Positions 8,101 to 14,873 of a DNA stretch of 64,000 nucleotides are shown one piece after another (the first letter of the stretch is position 1; each line of letters starts with the position of its first letter). The stretch comes from Emergencia sp. 1XD21-10 (GTDB taxonomy: Bacteria; Bacillota; Clostridia; Peptostreptococcales; Anaerovoracaceae), in the NCBI RefSeq assembly GCF_009936045.1, contig NZ_QWEQ01000004.1, positions 170,291-234,290 on the forward strand, written 5' to 3'. Below the pieces are notes generated by a model, which did no database searches, was not told where the DNA came from, and was given only the letters and a program-made list of their open reading frames with translations. The position numbers were made by a program, and so were the translations under genes.

Positions 8101-9348
8101 GTGGAACTTCACGCCCTCCACAAGATTATCCTCGGATGTTTTTACAACTTCCAGACTGCCACGTTTTAAGGCATTGCTGAATGTGACCGTTGCTGTTTTT
8201 CCGCCGATAATCGTCACGGTCTGGGTTTTCTGCGGCTCATAACGGTCAATGGACTGCTCCGTGATGGTATAAGTGCCAGGGAATAAGCCCTCCACCGTGA
8301 TGTTTCCGTCTTTATCTGTCTTTACGGTCTTGTTGAAGCCGTCGCCCTTGATGGTAAAGGAAATCCCCGCAACAACGCCGTCCTCGGAAGTCTTTTTCAG
8401 TGCGACCGTCCCTGTCGGCGTTTCCACGTTGATATACGCCGTCATGGTGTCCACGTTTTCCACGCCCGTGATAACGTCCTGCAGGTTCGGGTCGCCGTAT
8501 GCAATCATCTTCGCCCCGCTGCTGACCGTCGGCGTGTTGTTCCTCGTTGCGGTAATCCTCGCCTTGCCGTCAATCGCCTTTTTTGACGTGATGGTGAGCT
8601 TGTTCCCAGACTTTGACACTTTTACATTGCTGTCGGAGCTGGTAAAGGAATACTCGGAGAGGGAATTGTTCTTATCCGTCAATGTCAGGCTGTACTTCCC
8701 GTCCTTATAGGCAAGTTCTTTTGTAATATCTTTCTTGCCCGCCGACATGAAGCTTGGAATCGTGCTGTGCCTTGTCATGAATGACACAATCTGGTCATAA
8801 GCCGACCTTGCCCCGCTGTTTGCATAATTCGAGCCAAAGTGCAGGCTGTAAACGGTCGTGCTTGTCTGGCTGTACGGGCTTGCTGAATTACGGCATCCCG
8901 TGACGAACTCCCATACAAGGGTCTGCGTGGCAAGCCATTTCTCGTCATCGCTCCCAGACAGATTCCCGCTGTTCCCCTGATAGCCGTAAAGCAGGGCAAG
9001 CCCCACCGCCTTTTTCTGGTCTGCGGAGAGGGCGTTCCATGTGTTGGAAGACGCCTTTGCAAGCGTATTGCCTGTTTTTAAGGGTACGCCCGGCTGAAGG
9101 CAGAACGCCGTTTCCCCGTCCACATACATGCGGTACTTATATTCGCCCGTGCCGCCTGCGGTATGACCGCCGATGTTCGCACTGGAATTGTACCTTATGG
9201 CGTTCCCTGCACCGTCGTAGGTGTGGGTAAAGCTAATCGTTCCGATGTCGCCCGCTGCGAACGCTGTCGTGGCAGGGACGGCGGACAATGCCGTGACCGC
9301 AGCCAAAGCAAACGCCGCAGCCCTTTGAAATAATTTACGAATCTTCAT
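5200..9348 (-). CDS. Cna-B/SpaA repeat surface adhesin with thioester domain (1382 aa)
   Basis: A signal peptide (MKIRKLFQRAAAFALAAVTALS, cleavage near AFA) is followed by a TQXA thioester domain; the candidate thioester cysteine is in FCLQPG near residue 83. About a dozen prealbumin-like Cna-B/SpaA domains follow (typical strings: GAVFEVY, G.Y.V.E, APTGFVLD). These usually form internal Lys-Asn/Asp isopeptide bonds. The C-terminus has a sortase-type signal (TPKTGDD), a hydrophobic helix and a basic tail (KSGRKKKED), so the protein is predicted to be wall-anchored. On the donor surface such a protein would plausibly promote contact during conjugation. A terminator-like hairpin (9408-9425) lies just upstream. 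No sortase gene is in the window. Confidence 0.9.
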   Translation of the reverse strand: MKIRKLFQRAAAFALAAVTALSAVPATTAFAAGDIGTISFTHTYDGAGNAIRYNSSANIGGHTAGGTGEYKYRMYVDGETAFCLQPGVPLKTGNTLAKASSNTWNALSADQKKAVGLALLYGYQGNSGNLSGSDDEKWLATQTLVWEFVTGCRNSASPYSQTSTTVYSLHFGSNYANSGARSAYDQIVSFMTRHSTIPSFMSAGKKDITKELAYKDGKYSLTLTDKNNSLSEYSFTSSDSNVKVSKSGNKLTITSKKAIDGKARITATRNNTPTVSSGAKMIAYGDPNLQDVITGVENVDTMTAYINVETPTGTVALKKTSEDGVVAGISFTIKGDGFNKTVKTDKDGNITVEGLFPGTYTITEQSIDRYEPQKTQTVTIIGGKTATVTFSNALKRGSLEVVKTSEDNLVEGVKFHLYGTSLSGLAVDEYAMTDKNGLAKFENILISGSTPYTLEEVDTAIRYVVPASQTAPIEWKKVTNRSFHNILKKFNVTVLKTDVETGKKPQGDATLAGAVYGIYKGEELVDTYTTDENGQFTTKYYICGNDWSVREITPSEGYLLDTTVHHVGAEPELYTVEYNSAKNDVNEQVIKGNIAIIKHTDNGETQIETPEEGAVFEVYLKSAGSFDAAEETERDTLICDENGFAQTKDMPYGIYTVHQTSGWDGRELMKDFDVFICKDSQTYRYLINNANFESYIKIVKKDIETGKVIPYAGAGFQIYDPEGNLVTMKFTYPEVTEIDTFYTTADGGLITPQTLEYGKGYSLVEVQAPYGYVLDSEPVYFDVEQENSEEESGVTIVKVERSNMAQKGKITVSKSGEVFSRVSGNKGLYQPIFAVDNLEGAVYEITAAEDIITTDGTVRAEKGEVVDTLTTGEDGTAESKKLYLGKYEVKEVTAPFGMVLNDEIHAVELVYAGQEIEVTETGTEFYNERQRVEIDLNKTLEVDEAYGVGNNGEIKDVTFGLYAAEELTAADGSVIPADGLIEVIFLDENGHGKAISDLPMGSYYVQEISTNAAYLISDEKYPVDFEYAGQETAIVNITANEGEAIENELIYGSVSGKKSNEDGEDLGGALIGIFKTGTTEYTKENAIATATSEDDGSFSFAEVPYGTWVIREIESPKGYVLSKEEINVTIGEVDKVVEIELVNYFITGNIALTKVDKDYPDNKLTGAVFEVYSDTDGDGKLDKKDELLGEMGEVEKGVYQMNDLRYGKYFVREKTAPTGFVLDENVYLVSIEENGKTYNVENEAGKGFLNEAQKGSLKIVKTSSDGKVEGFSFRVIGKDYDQTFKTDKNGEIAINGLRIGEYTVSEVSDKASSGYILPADQKVTIKTDETATVTMHNELRDTPKTGDDFNLGLWVSLAAAFTVGAGIFGFVGYKSGRKKKED

Positions 9349-9407
9349 TCGTTACCTCCTGTTCGTTCTCATGTTGATAGTTGCTCATTGATTTACTGAC
9401 AGAAAAA

Positions 9408-9425
9408 GCTGCCCCTCTGGACAGC
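9408..9425 (-). terminator. Hairpin with U-tract in adhesin leader
   Basis: On the minus strand the stem GCTGTCC/GGGCAGC (7 bp including one G-T pair, AGAG loop) is followed by TTTTTCTG. It sits about 60 nt before the adhesin start. It could end readthrough from parB or act as an attenuator for the adhesin. Comparable hairpins precede the other two adhesin genes. Confidence 0.6.
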
Positions 9426-9432
9426 CTTTATA

Positions 9433-9512
9433 CCGAATAACTCATAACAAGGCACAAGTCATTCGGCTGTCGTGGCAGTCGCCAAATGTCCGTGCAAGCA
9501 CGTCCGCTTGGC
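9433..9512. promoter_or_regulatory. Two adjacent imperfect inverted repeats in the parB-adhesin gap
   Basis: The 317-bp gap between the adhesin and parB carries no convincing gene. It contains a dyad with CCGAAT...ATTCGG arms at 9433-9466 and a second with GCCAA......GTGC arms around a short loop at 9481-9512. A G/C-skewed stretch follows towards parB. Paired dyads beside parA/parB could be an origin of transfer, a partition site or a regulatory leader. The sequence does not decide between these. Confidence 0.4.
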
Positions 9513-9665
9513 TCGTTGCCTACGCATATTTCTTTTCTCGGATAGTTACTGGCAGTATCAAGGGGGAGAGGTGTGGAGAGGGGGAAGCCGAAAAAAATTT
9601 GCTGTCCCTCAAAGGGGCAGACTTCTCCCACGGCGTTCCATGCCAAAATCCCCATCTTGCCTGTT

Positions 9666-10610
9666 CTACCTCTCGTGAGCCTTGCTCCGCTGCAAGTGGC
9701 GGTTATAAAACTCCAACGCCTTTACGACAAAATCCGTTTCCTGCCCTCTGGGGATGGATTTTGGTATGAGCTTGGTTATCCGCTCGTCCTTAAAGGCGGG
9801 CTTCTCTTTCTGGTTCGGCTTTTCCTCCTGCATGATGCTCTGGATAACCCCGTCCGTGAGCTTTCCCTCCTGCATGAACTTTTTCATCTTGATAGCCTGT
9901 GCAAGAGAGGGCGTGGCATCATTGTAGCCCATCGCTTCTAAAAGCGTATATTGCTGTTCCTCGGACAGATAGGAGATTTCCACCGCAGGGCGGAAAGCAA
10001 TCTGGCGTTCATCTACCATTTGCAGGATTTCGGGTACAAGCTCGGTCAGACGGATATAGCGACGTATCTGGTCTTTGCTTTCTCCAACCAGTTCGCCTAA
10101 TTCTTTATCAGAACGCCCACTCTGTAACTTAGTCGCCACTGGCGACGAAGTTAAATCACTTCGCTGTCCCTGCCGTTTCATCGCTTCAAGCCGCATCTTA
10201 TACGCAAAGGCTTTCTCACTCGGCAAGATAGTAGTCCTTTGGAGATTGCTCTCAACCATGACAATGATAGCTTCGTCACGGGTCAGCTCCTTAACCTCGC
10301 ATTTGAGCATTTCAAGCCCTGCAAGCTCACAAGCCTTTTTCCTCCTGTGACCGCTGATTAGCTCATACCGCCCGCCCTCTTTCTGGCGGACAGTAGCAGG
10401 GGTCATTACGCCGCTCCGCTTTATGCTGTCCACAAGCTGCTCCATGTCCTCATCCATCAAGACCTTGAACGGGTGGTCTGGGAACTCGTCAATCTCCGCA
10501 ATCGGGATTTCCCTAATTTTGCTTAGATTCGCTTCCGCACGGCTCTCGTCCGTTTCAAAGAGGTCATCGTATGCGGTCAGCTCGATTTTGCTTCCTCTGT
10601 TTTTCGCCAA
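9666..10610 (-). CDS. parB: ParB/Spo0J-like partition protein of element A
   Basis: It starts at a TTG at 10,610 after GGAGGTGGCAGAGC and gives 314 residues. The ParB N-terminal CTPase/nuclease fold is clear: IPIAEIDEFPDHPF near residue 35, ELISGHRRKKACELAG near residue 83, ESNLQRTTILPSEKAF near residue 119. A helix-turn-helix region follows (DKELGELVGESKDQIRRYIRL, residues about 168-188). ParB binds parS-like sites and works with ParA to segregate or stabilise the element. The gene overlaps parA by 47 bp. A 29-bp near-perfect palindrome is embedded in its coding sequence at 10,125-10,153. Confidence 0.9.
   Translation of the reverse strand: MAKNRGSKIELTAYDDLFETDESRAEANLSKIREIPIAEIDEFPDHPFKVLMDEDMEQLVDSIKRSGVMTPATVRQKEGGRYELISGHRRKKACELAGLEMLKCEVKELTRDEAIIVMVESNLQRTTILPSEKAFAYKMRLEAMKRQGQRSDLTSSPVATKLQSGRSDKELGELVGESKDQIRRYIRLTELVPEILQMVDERQIAFRPAVEISYLSEEQQYTLLEAMGYNDATPSLAQAIKMKKFMQEGKLTDGVIQSIMQEEKPNQKEKPAFKDERITKLIPKSIPRGQETDFVVKALEFYNRHLQRSKAHER
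10125..10153. repeat. Intragenic palindrome inside parB (element A)
   Basis: Fourteen-base arms (TAACTTAGTCGCCA and TGGCGACGAAGTTA) around one central C differ at one position. The site encodes the TSSPVATKL stretch between the conserved SEKAF helix and the helix-turn-helix. The parB of element B carries the corresponding palindrome at 42,191-42,219 with a compensated base-pair change. It may be a partition site or an RNA hairpin. Confidence 0.7.
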
Positions 10611-11391
10611 GCTCTGCCACCTCCTTTCCGAACTGCTCGTAAGCGGCGGCTACCTTGCCGCCTTTGTCGTAGGCAAAAATGCTCTTGCCCTCTGCGGTGG
10701 CTTCCACGGCACGGATGGAGTGGGGTATCTGGGTATCAAACACTTTAATCCTCTGCCCGTAGGCACTTTTAACCGTTGCCGTGATTTCCTTAGAGATGTT
10801 CGTGCGTGGCATTACCATCGTCATTAAGATACCGTCAATCCGCAGATGGGGATTGATTTGCCGTTTCACTTTAGACACGGAGCGAAGCAACAGCTCTAAG
10901 CCTTTGGCGGAAAGATAATGGGGCTGTGTCGGGATAACCACGCTGTTAGCAGCCGCAAGCGCATTGATTGTCAGCATCCCCAAGCTCGGCATACAATCAA
11001 CGAGGACAGTATCGTAATTCTTTTTCACCTCATTGATGCAGGTTTTCAGCACGCTTTCACGGCTTATGGCGTTTATCAGTCTTACTTCCAGCCCAGACAG
11101 CTCAATGTTGGACGGGAGTAGGTCAACGCCCTCGTCATGGTGCAGGATGCTTCTGGAAACATCAACGGGTTTATCATCAATGATGTCCTGCATGATAGTC
11201 GAGAGCGTATCGGGCAAATCGTCTGGTCGGCTGTAACCGAGAGACATGGTTAAATTTGCCTGTGCATCGGCATCAATCAGCAAAACTTTTTTGCCCTGCT
11301 GTGCCAGAGCCACACCCAGATTGACCGCCGTGGTGGTCTTTCCAACGCCGCCTTTCTGGTTGGTTAAAGCGATTACTTTGCAATTTGACAT
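10564..11391 (-). CDS. parA: ParA/Soj-type partition ATPase of element A
   Basis: The ATG at 11,391 (MSNCKVIALTNQKGGVGKTT) follows GAAAGGAGGACGCACCCT, so longer upstream starts are rejected. The deviant Walker A motif KGGVGKTT at residues about 13-20, the A' motif LIDADAQAN near residue 40 and VDCMPSLG near residue 125 are intact. Length (275 aa) fits the Soj family. With the overlapping parB it should partition or stabilise the element when it is circular. A strong hairpin terminator lies upstream. Confidence 0.92.
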   Translation of the reverse strand: MSNCKVIALTNQKGGVGKTTTAVNLGVALAQQGKKVLLIDADAQANLTMSLGYSRPDDLPDTLSTIMQDIIDDKPVDVSRSILHHDEGVDLLPSNIELSGLEVRLINAISRESVLKTCINEVKKNYDTVLVDCMPSLGMLTINALAAANSVVIPTQPHYLSAKGLELLLRSVSKVKRQINPHLRIDGILMTMVMPRTNISKEITATVKSAYGQRIKVFDTQIPHSIRAVEATAEGKSIFAYDKGGKVAAAYEQFGKEVAELGEKQRKQNRADRIR

Positions 11392-11462
11392 AGGGTGCGT
11401 CCTCCTTTCGCATAGATTTAGCCACTTTGTCAAGGTGGCTATGTAAGAGTACCAGAGAACGC

Positions 11463-11505
11463 AAAAAAGCCGCTTACTCTTAAAAAACAACAAGAATAAG
11501 CGGCT
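11463..11505 (-). terminator. Intrinsic terminator upstream of parA
   Basis: On the minus strand GAGCCGCTTA and TAAGCGGCTT arms pair across a loop and are followed by TTTTTTGCG. It ends the small gene at 11,518-11,697 or acts as an attenuator for parA, about 70 bp away. Confidence 0.75.
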
Positions 11506-11517
11506 CTGTGATGTGCC

Positions 11518-11697
11518 TTAGACATATTCAATTTTCATTCTCTTGACGGGTGCGTTTACGACCTTAAATATCAGTTCGTCAACGCAGTCTGTATATCTGC
11601 CCTGCTGTATGAGCTGGTTTTTCAGTTCCACAAGGCTATGTAACAAAATGCTCCGTTCTTGGTTGTCCACATATAAATGATTTCTCTTTTCTCTCAT
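11518..11697 (-). CDS. Small conserved ICE protein (59 aa)
   Basis: I place the start at the ATG at 11,697 (MREKRNHLYVDNQERSIL), with AAAGGATGG about 10 nt upstream; an ATG at 11,709 has no spaced binding site. The product is helical and hydrophilic. Proteins of this size and start often sit next to parA in Tn1549-like elements, without an assigned function. It ends just before the terminator at 11,463-11,505. Confidence 0.65.
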   Translation of the reverse strand: MREKRNHLYVDNQERSILLHSLVELKNQLIQQGRYTDCVDELIFKVVNAPVKRMKIEYV

Positions 11698-11863
11698 AAT
11701 CAACACCATCCTTTCATGGTTTGATTATATAGGAATACGGCTTTATGTTCAAAGGTGTAAAAAGAGTGTTATGTGTGGGTATTGATAAAAGGTGTAGTTA
11801 CGCTTTTCTGCTGATTCTATACGGTTTTCTGCTCTCCACCAAAATGACAACTCCAGAGAAGAT

Positions 11864-13486
11864 ATGCAGGCCGGGGAAAGCGAGAGCATACAGAACCAAA
11901 AGATGATTTTACAAAAGTATGCTGACGAACACCATTTTTTCAACACGCGCTTTTTCGTAGACGACGGATTTTCCGGCGTGAGCTTTGAGCGTGAGGGGCT
12001 TCAAGCCATGCTGCATGAAGTTGAAGCCGGGAACGTGGCGACCGTCATAACAAAAGACCTTTCCCGTCTGGGACGTAATTATCTGAAAACCGGGGAGCTG
12101 ATAGAGATTGTCTTTCCCGAATACGAAGTGCGCTACATTGCCATTAACGACGGTGTAGACACAGCAAGGGAAGATAACGAGTTTACCCCTCTGCGGAACT
12201 GGTTCAACGAGTTTTACGCCCGCGACACCTCAAAGAAAATCCGAGCAGTCAAACAGGCAAAGGCACAGAAAGGCGAGCGCGTCAACGGCGAAGCCCCTTA
12301 CGGCTACCTTATCGACCCGGATAACCGCAATCATCTGATACCCGACCCGGAAACGGCGCACGTCGTAAAACAGATTTTTGCAATGTATGTACGGGGCGAC
12401 CGTATGTGTGAAATCCAGAACTGGCTACGGGACAATGAAATACTGACCGTCGGAGAACTGCGCTACCGTAGAACAGGAAGCAAACGCCACCCCCGCCCAC
12501 AGCTCAACGCATGGTACAACTGGCCGGATAAGACGCTGTACGACATTCTGACAAGGAAAGAGTATTTAGGGCATACCATAACCGGGAAAACCTACAAGGT
12601 ATCTTATAAGTCGAAAAAGACGAAAAAGAACCCGGAGGAAAAAAGGTATTTCTTCCCCAACACTCACGAACCTTTGATTGATGAAGAAACCTTTGAACTT
12701 GCACAGAAGCGGATTGCCACCCGGCAACGCCCGACAAAGGTTGATGAAATCGACCTGTTTTCCGGGCTGCTCTTTTGTGGGGACTGCGGCTACAAAATGT
12801 ATGCAGTACGCGGAGCCGGGACGCTTGAACGGAAACACGCCTACACTTGCGGCAACTACCGCAACCGGGCAAGAAATGATATGCTCTGCACTACGCATTA
12901 TATCCGCAAAAGCGTATTGAAAGAACTTGTCCTTGCAGACTTGCAGCGCGTAACGTCTTATGTGAAAGAGCATGAACAGGAGTTTATCGAAACCGCCAAC
13001 GAGTGCAGCGCAAAGGCAGTACAAAAGACGCTGACACAGCAGCGGAAAGAGCTTGACAAGGCGCAGAACCGTATGAACGAGCTGAACATCTTATTCCGCA
13101 AGCTTTACGAGGACAACGCTTTAGGGAAACTTTCAGATGAACAATTTGCTTTTCTAACTTCCGGCTACGACGAAGAAAAAAAGACGCTGACCCGGAGGAT
13201 TGCGGAGCTGTCACAGGAAATTGACAACGCCACCGAGCGCAGCGCGGACGTGAAAAGGTTTGTCGCACTGGTACGCAAGTACACCGCCATTACCGAACTG
13301 ACCTACGAAAACGTCCATGAATTTATTGACCGTATTCTTATTCACGAACTGGATAAGGAAACGAACACCCGCAAAATCGAAATCTTTTATAGCTTTGTCG
13401 GCAGAGTTGATACAGGCGACAAGCCTACCGAAAGTATCTCCTATTTCAGACAGATAGGAGCCGACGTAAAGAGTTATGCTATCTAA
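11864..13486 (+). CDS. Large serine recombinase, apparently missing its catalytic N-terminus
   Basis: This encodes 540 residues on the plus strand, opposite to all neighbours. Its parts are the resolvase-domain remainder (VDDGFSGVSFEREGL, VITKDLSRLGRNYLKTGEL), the recombinase domain with PYGYLIDP, a zinc beta-ribbon (CGDCGYKM...YTCGNY) near residue 300, a coiled coil near residues 390-450 and a C-terminal DUF4368-type tail. It belongs to the TnpX/TndX family that excises and inserts Tn4451-like elements. The conserved Tyr-x-Arg-x-Ser segment with the nucleophilic serine, expected about 20 residues upstream of GESESIQNQK, is not readable; an in-frame stop lies at 11,795. I infer a 5' deletion or degeneration, so activity is doubtful. 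Confidence 0.85.
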   Translation: MQAGESESIQNQKMILQKYADEHHFFNTRFFVDDGFSGVSFEREGLQAMLHEVEAGNVATVITKDLSRLGRNYLKTGELIEIVFPEYEVRYIAINDGVDTAREDNEFTPLRNWFNEFYARDTSKKIRAVKQAKAQKGERVNGEAPYGYLIDPDNRNHLIPDPETAHVVKQIFAMYVRGDRMCEIQNWLRDNEILTVGELRYRRTGSKRHPRPQLNAWYNWPDKTLYDILTRKEYLGHTITGKTYKVSYKSKKTKKNPEEKRYFFPNTHEPLIDEETFELAQKRIATRQRPTKVDEIDLFSGLLFCGDCGYKMYAVRGAGTLERKHAYTCGNYRNRARNDMLCTTHYIRKSVLKELVLADLQRVTSYVKEHEQEFIETANECSAKAVQKTLTQQRKELDKAQNRMNELNILFRKLYEDNALGKLSDEQFAFLTSGYDEEKKTLTRRIAELSQEIDNATERSADVKRFVALVRKYTAITELTYENVHEFIDRILIHELDKETNTRKIEIFYSFVGRVDTGDKPTESISYFRQIGADVKSYAI

Positions 13487-13499
13487 CATACATCAAAAA

Positions 13500-13546
13500 G
13501 AGGTAAGATAACGCCCTCTGCAAAAAAGGTTACGTTATCTTACCTC
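13500..13546. repeat. 14-bp perfect inverted repeat at the recombinase/relaxase junction
   Basis: GAGGTAAGATAACG at 13,500-13,513 and its exact complement at 13,533-13,546 flank a 19-bp spacer containing AAAAAA. It lies 14 bp after the plus-strand recombinase stop and exactly where the minus-strand recombinase fragment loses homology. It may be the end of an inserted element, or a terminator shared by convergent genes. Confidence 0.7.
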
Positions 13547-14287
13547 AACAAAATTTGTACCAGAATAACCATCGTCCACATACGTTTTTGCTATGTGCCA
13601 TCCCTGCTTTTTCACATAATCCGTGAGGATGGATTTCTGTGTCGCAATGCTCGCACTCTCGTTATCCGTACCATCGTCTTTAGATAAGCGGCAATAAATG
13701 CCGACTAAATAGATTTTCTTTTCTTCTTTGATTCCTGCCATACTGTAAAACCTCCGTATCTGTCCTATCTGATTCCACCGTGAGGACATCCGCTCATGGT
13801 AGGCGGTCTGCCACTCGGATAATGATTTCTGGTTGCCTAAGATAGCTTTCGCTGACAGCTTATTGTCTGGCGTAATCGGCACAAAGCAGAGGTGCATATG
13901 GGGCGTTCTCTCGTCCATATGGACGACAGCGGAGAGGATATTCTGCTTTCCAACACGCTCCGAAATGAAGTCAAGAGCCGTCTGGAAATACGCTTTTTGT
14001 TCTTCGGGCGGTAACTGGTTCATAAATTCTGGTGAAGCTGTGATGAGCGTTTCCACCATCATCACGCTGTCTTTCCTTGTCCTGCACCCCGCTTCGGCTA
14101 CCATGCGGTTAATCTCTTTCTTGTAGGTGTACTTTGGTGGTGCTATGAGATGGTAATTGTTTTTAGAGCGTTCCATATCTATATCTGGGTTGCTTTTGTA
14201 GGCTTCTTTCTTCCGCTCGTTGTGGCGTTCACAAGCCGCAACGCCGCCCGCTTTTCGTTTCTGGAAACGCAGGATTGCATAAGGCAT
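13535..14287 (-). pseudogene. MobV relaxase truncated and fused to the first 65 codons of a serine recombinase
   Basis: An ATG at 14,287 after AAAGGAGGAATCCGCCT starts a MobV/Pre relaxase. MPYAILRFQKRKAGG, HLIAPPKYTYKKEINRM and the metal-binding motif HMDERTPHMH (residues about 136-145) are present. MobV proteins are usually 400 residues or more; here homology ends near residue 175. The frame continues into MAGIKEEKKIYLVGIYCRLS, the start of a TnpX-like recombinase with its catalytic serine, which has its own start (ATG 13,741) and binding site GGAGGTTTTACAGT. That fragment stops after DDGYSGTNF. Both genes are therefore broken. The nicking domain may still fold, since its histidine cluster is intact. 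Confidence 0.8.
13538..13741 (-). pseudogene. 5' fragment of a TnpX-like serine recombinase
   Basis: Sixty-eight codons from ATG 13,741, with GGAGG nine bases upstream, carry the catalytic motif IYCRLSKDDGT and the VDDGYSGTNF strand. The remaining 450 or so residues of the family are missing. Homology ends at the inverted repeat at 13,500-13,546. I infer interruption by insertion of element A; the C-terminal remainder should lie left of the window. Confidence 0.75.
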
Positions 14288-14330
14288 AGGCGGATTCCTC
14301 CTTTCTTTCGGCGGGTGACCGTCCTTTGGG

Positions 14331-14454
14331 GTGACAGCGGTGACGGTGGTGACAGCAGTTTTGGGATACCCCCTGCCGACTGCCGCAACTGTCACCCTCA
14401 CCCCCTGCATGACGGTCATGTCGATGATGACGGTGTTTTTGGGATACCCCCCTC
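14331..14454. repeat. Repeat array, left half (two units)
   Basis: Two units on the plus strand each combine GGTGACGGTGGTGACAGC-like repeats with TTTTGGGATACCCCC (14,331-14,374 and about 14,417-14,454). Two matching units in the opposite orientation lie at 14,731-14,873. Together they frame the oriT and look like iterons or protein-binding sites. Confidence 0.7.
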
Positions 14455-14554
14455 GCAAGAGCCGTCACCGTCATGCCGCCATTCTTTTATCCGAAGCCGT
14501 AAGGCGTAGGATAGCAGGGCACAGCCCTGCCTTAAGGGAGTCCAGAGGGAACGT

Positions 14555-14606
14555 CTGGCACACGACTTTGCAGGGCAAAGTGTAGTGTGTTACACCCTGT
14601 AAACGC
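14555..14606 (+). other. oriT: Predicted oriT of pMV158/MobV type
   Basis: The plus strand at 14,572-14,596 contains CAAAGTGTAGTGTGTTACAC, very close to the MobM origin core of pMV158, where the relaxase cuts within TAGTGTG/TTA. By analogy the nick would fall after 14,589. Flanking short arms (CTTTGcagggCAAAG and GTGTA...TACAC) give the expected hairpins. A longer inverted pair (14,592-14,607 with 14,691-14,706, one mismatch) and a hairpin at 14,610-14,638 follow. It lies directly upstream of the MobV gene, as in pMV158. Confidence 0.7.
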
Positions 14607-14730
14607 AGTCGGAAAAATCGGAATGATTTTTCTGACCGCAGGGGTGGTTTTACACGACCGAAAAGGGCGAGTAAATCTCACGCCTGCATTTTGCGTTTAC
14701 GGGGTGTTCTCCCGTAGGGATGACAGCGGC

Positions 14731-14873
14731 AGGGTATCCTAAAATCACTGTCACCACCGTCACTGCTGTCACCCGCAGGGCAGAGCCGCCAGCTTTACAT
14801 GGCTTTAAGCGTCAATGACAGTAACAGGGGGGTATCCTAATATCGCTGTCACCACCATCACCGCTGTCACCCG
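14731..14873. repeat. Repeat array, right half (two inverted units)
   Basis: GGGTATCCTAAAA or GGGGGGTATCCTAATA followed by TGTCACCACCGTCACTGCTG-type repeats occurs at 14,731-14,774 and 14,827-14,873. These are inverted relative to the left half. The second unit extends into the 3' end of the repA-like gene, whose last residues (GDSGDGGDSD) it encodes. Confidence 0.7.

Noticed and set aside
9428..9655. A 75-codon minus-strand frame in the gap between parB and the adhesin
   Set aside because: No binding site, and it is built from the dyad cluster; the composition does not look coding.
11749..11946. A minus-strand frame opposite the start of the plus-strand recombinase
   Set aside because: It overlaps recombinase coding sequence, with no binding site and no recognisable motif.
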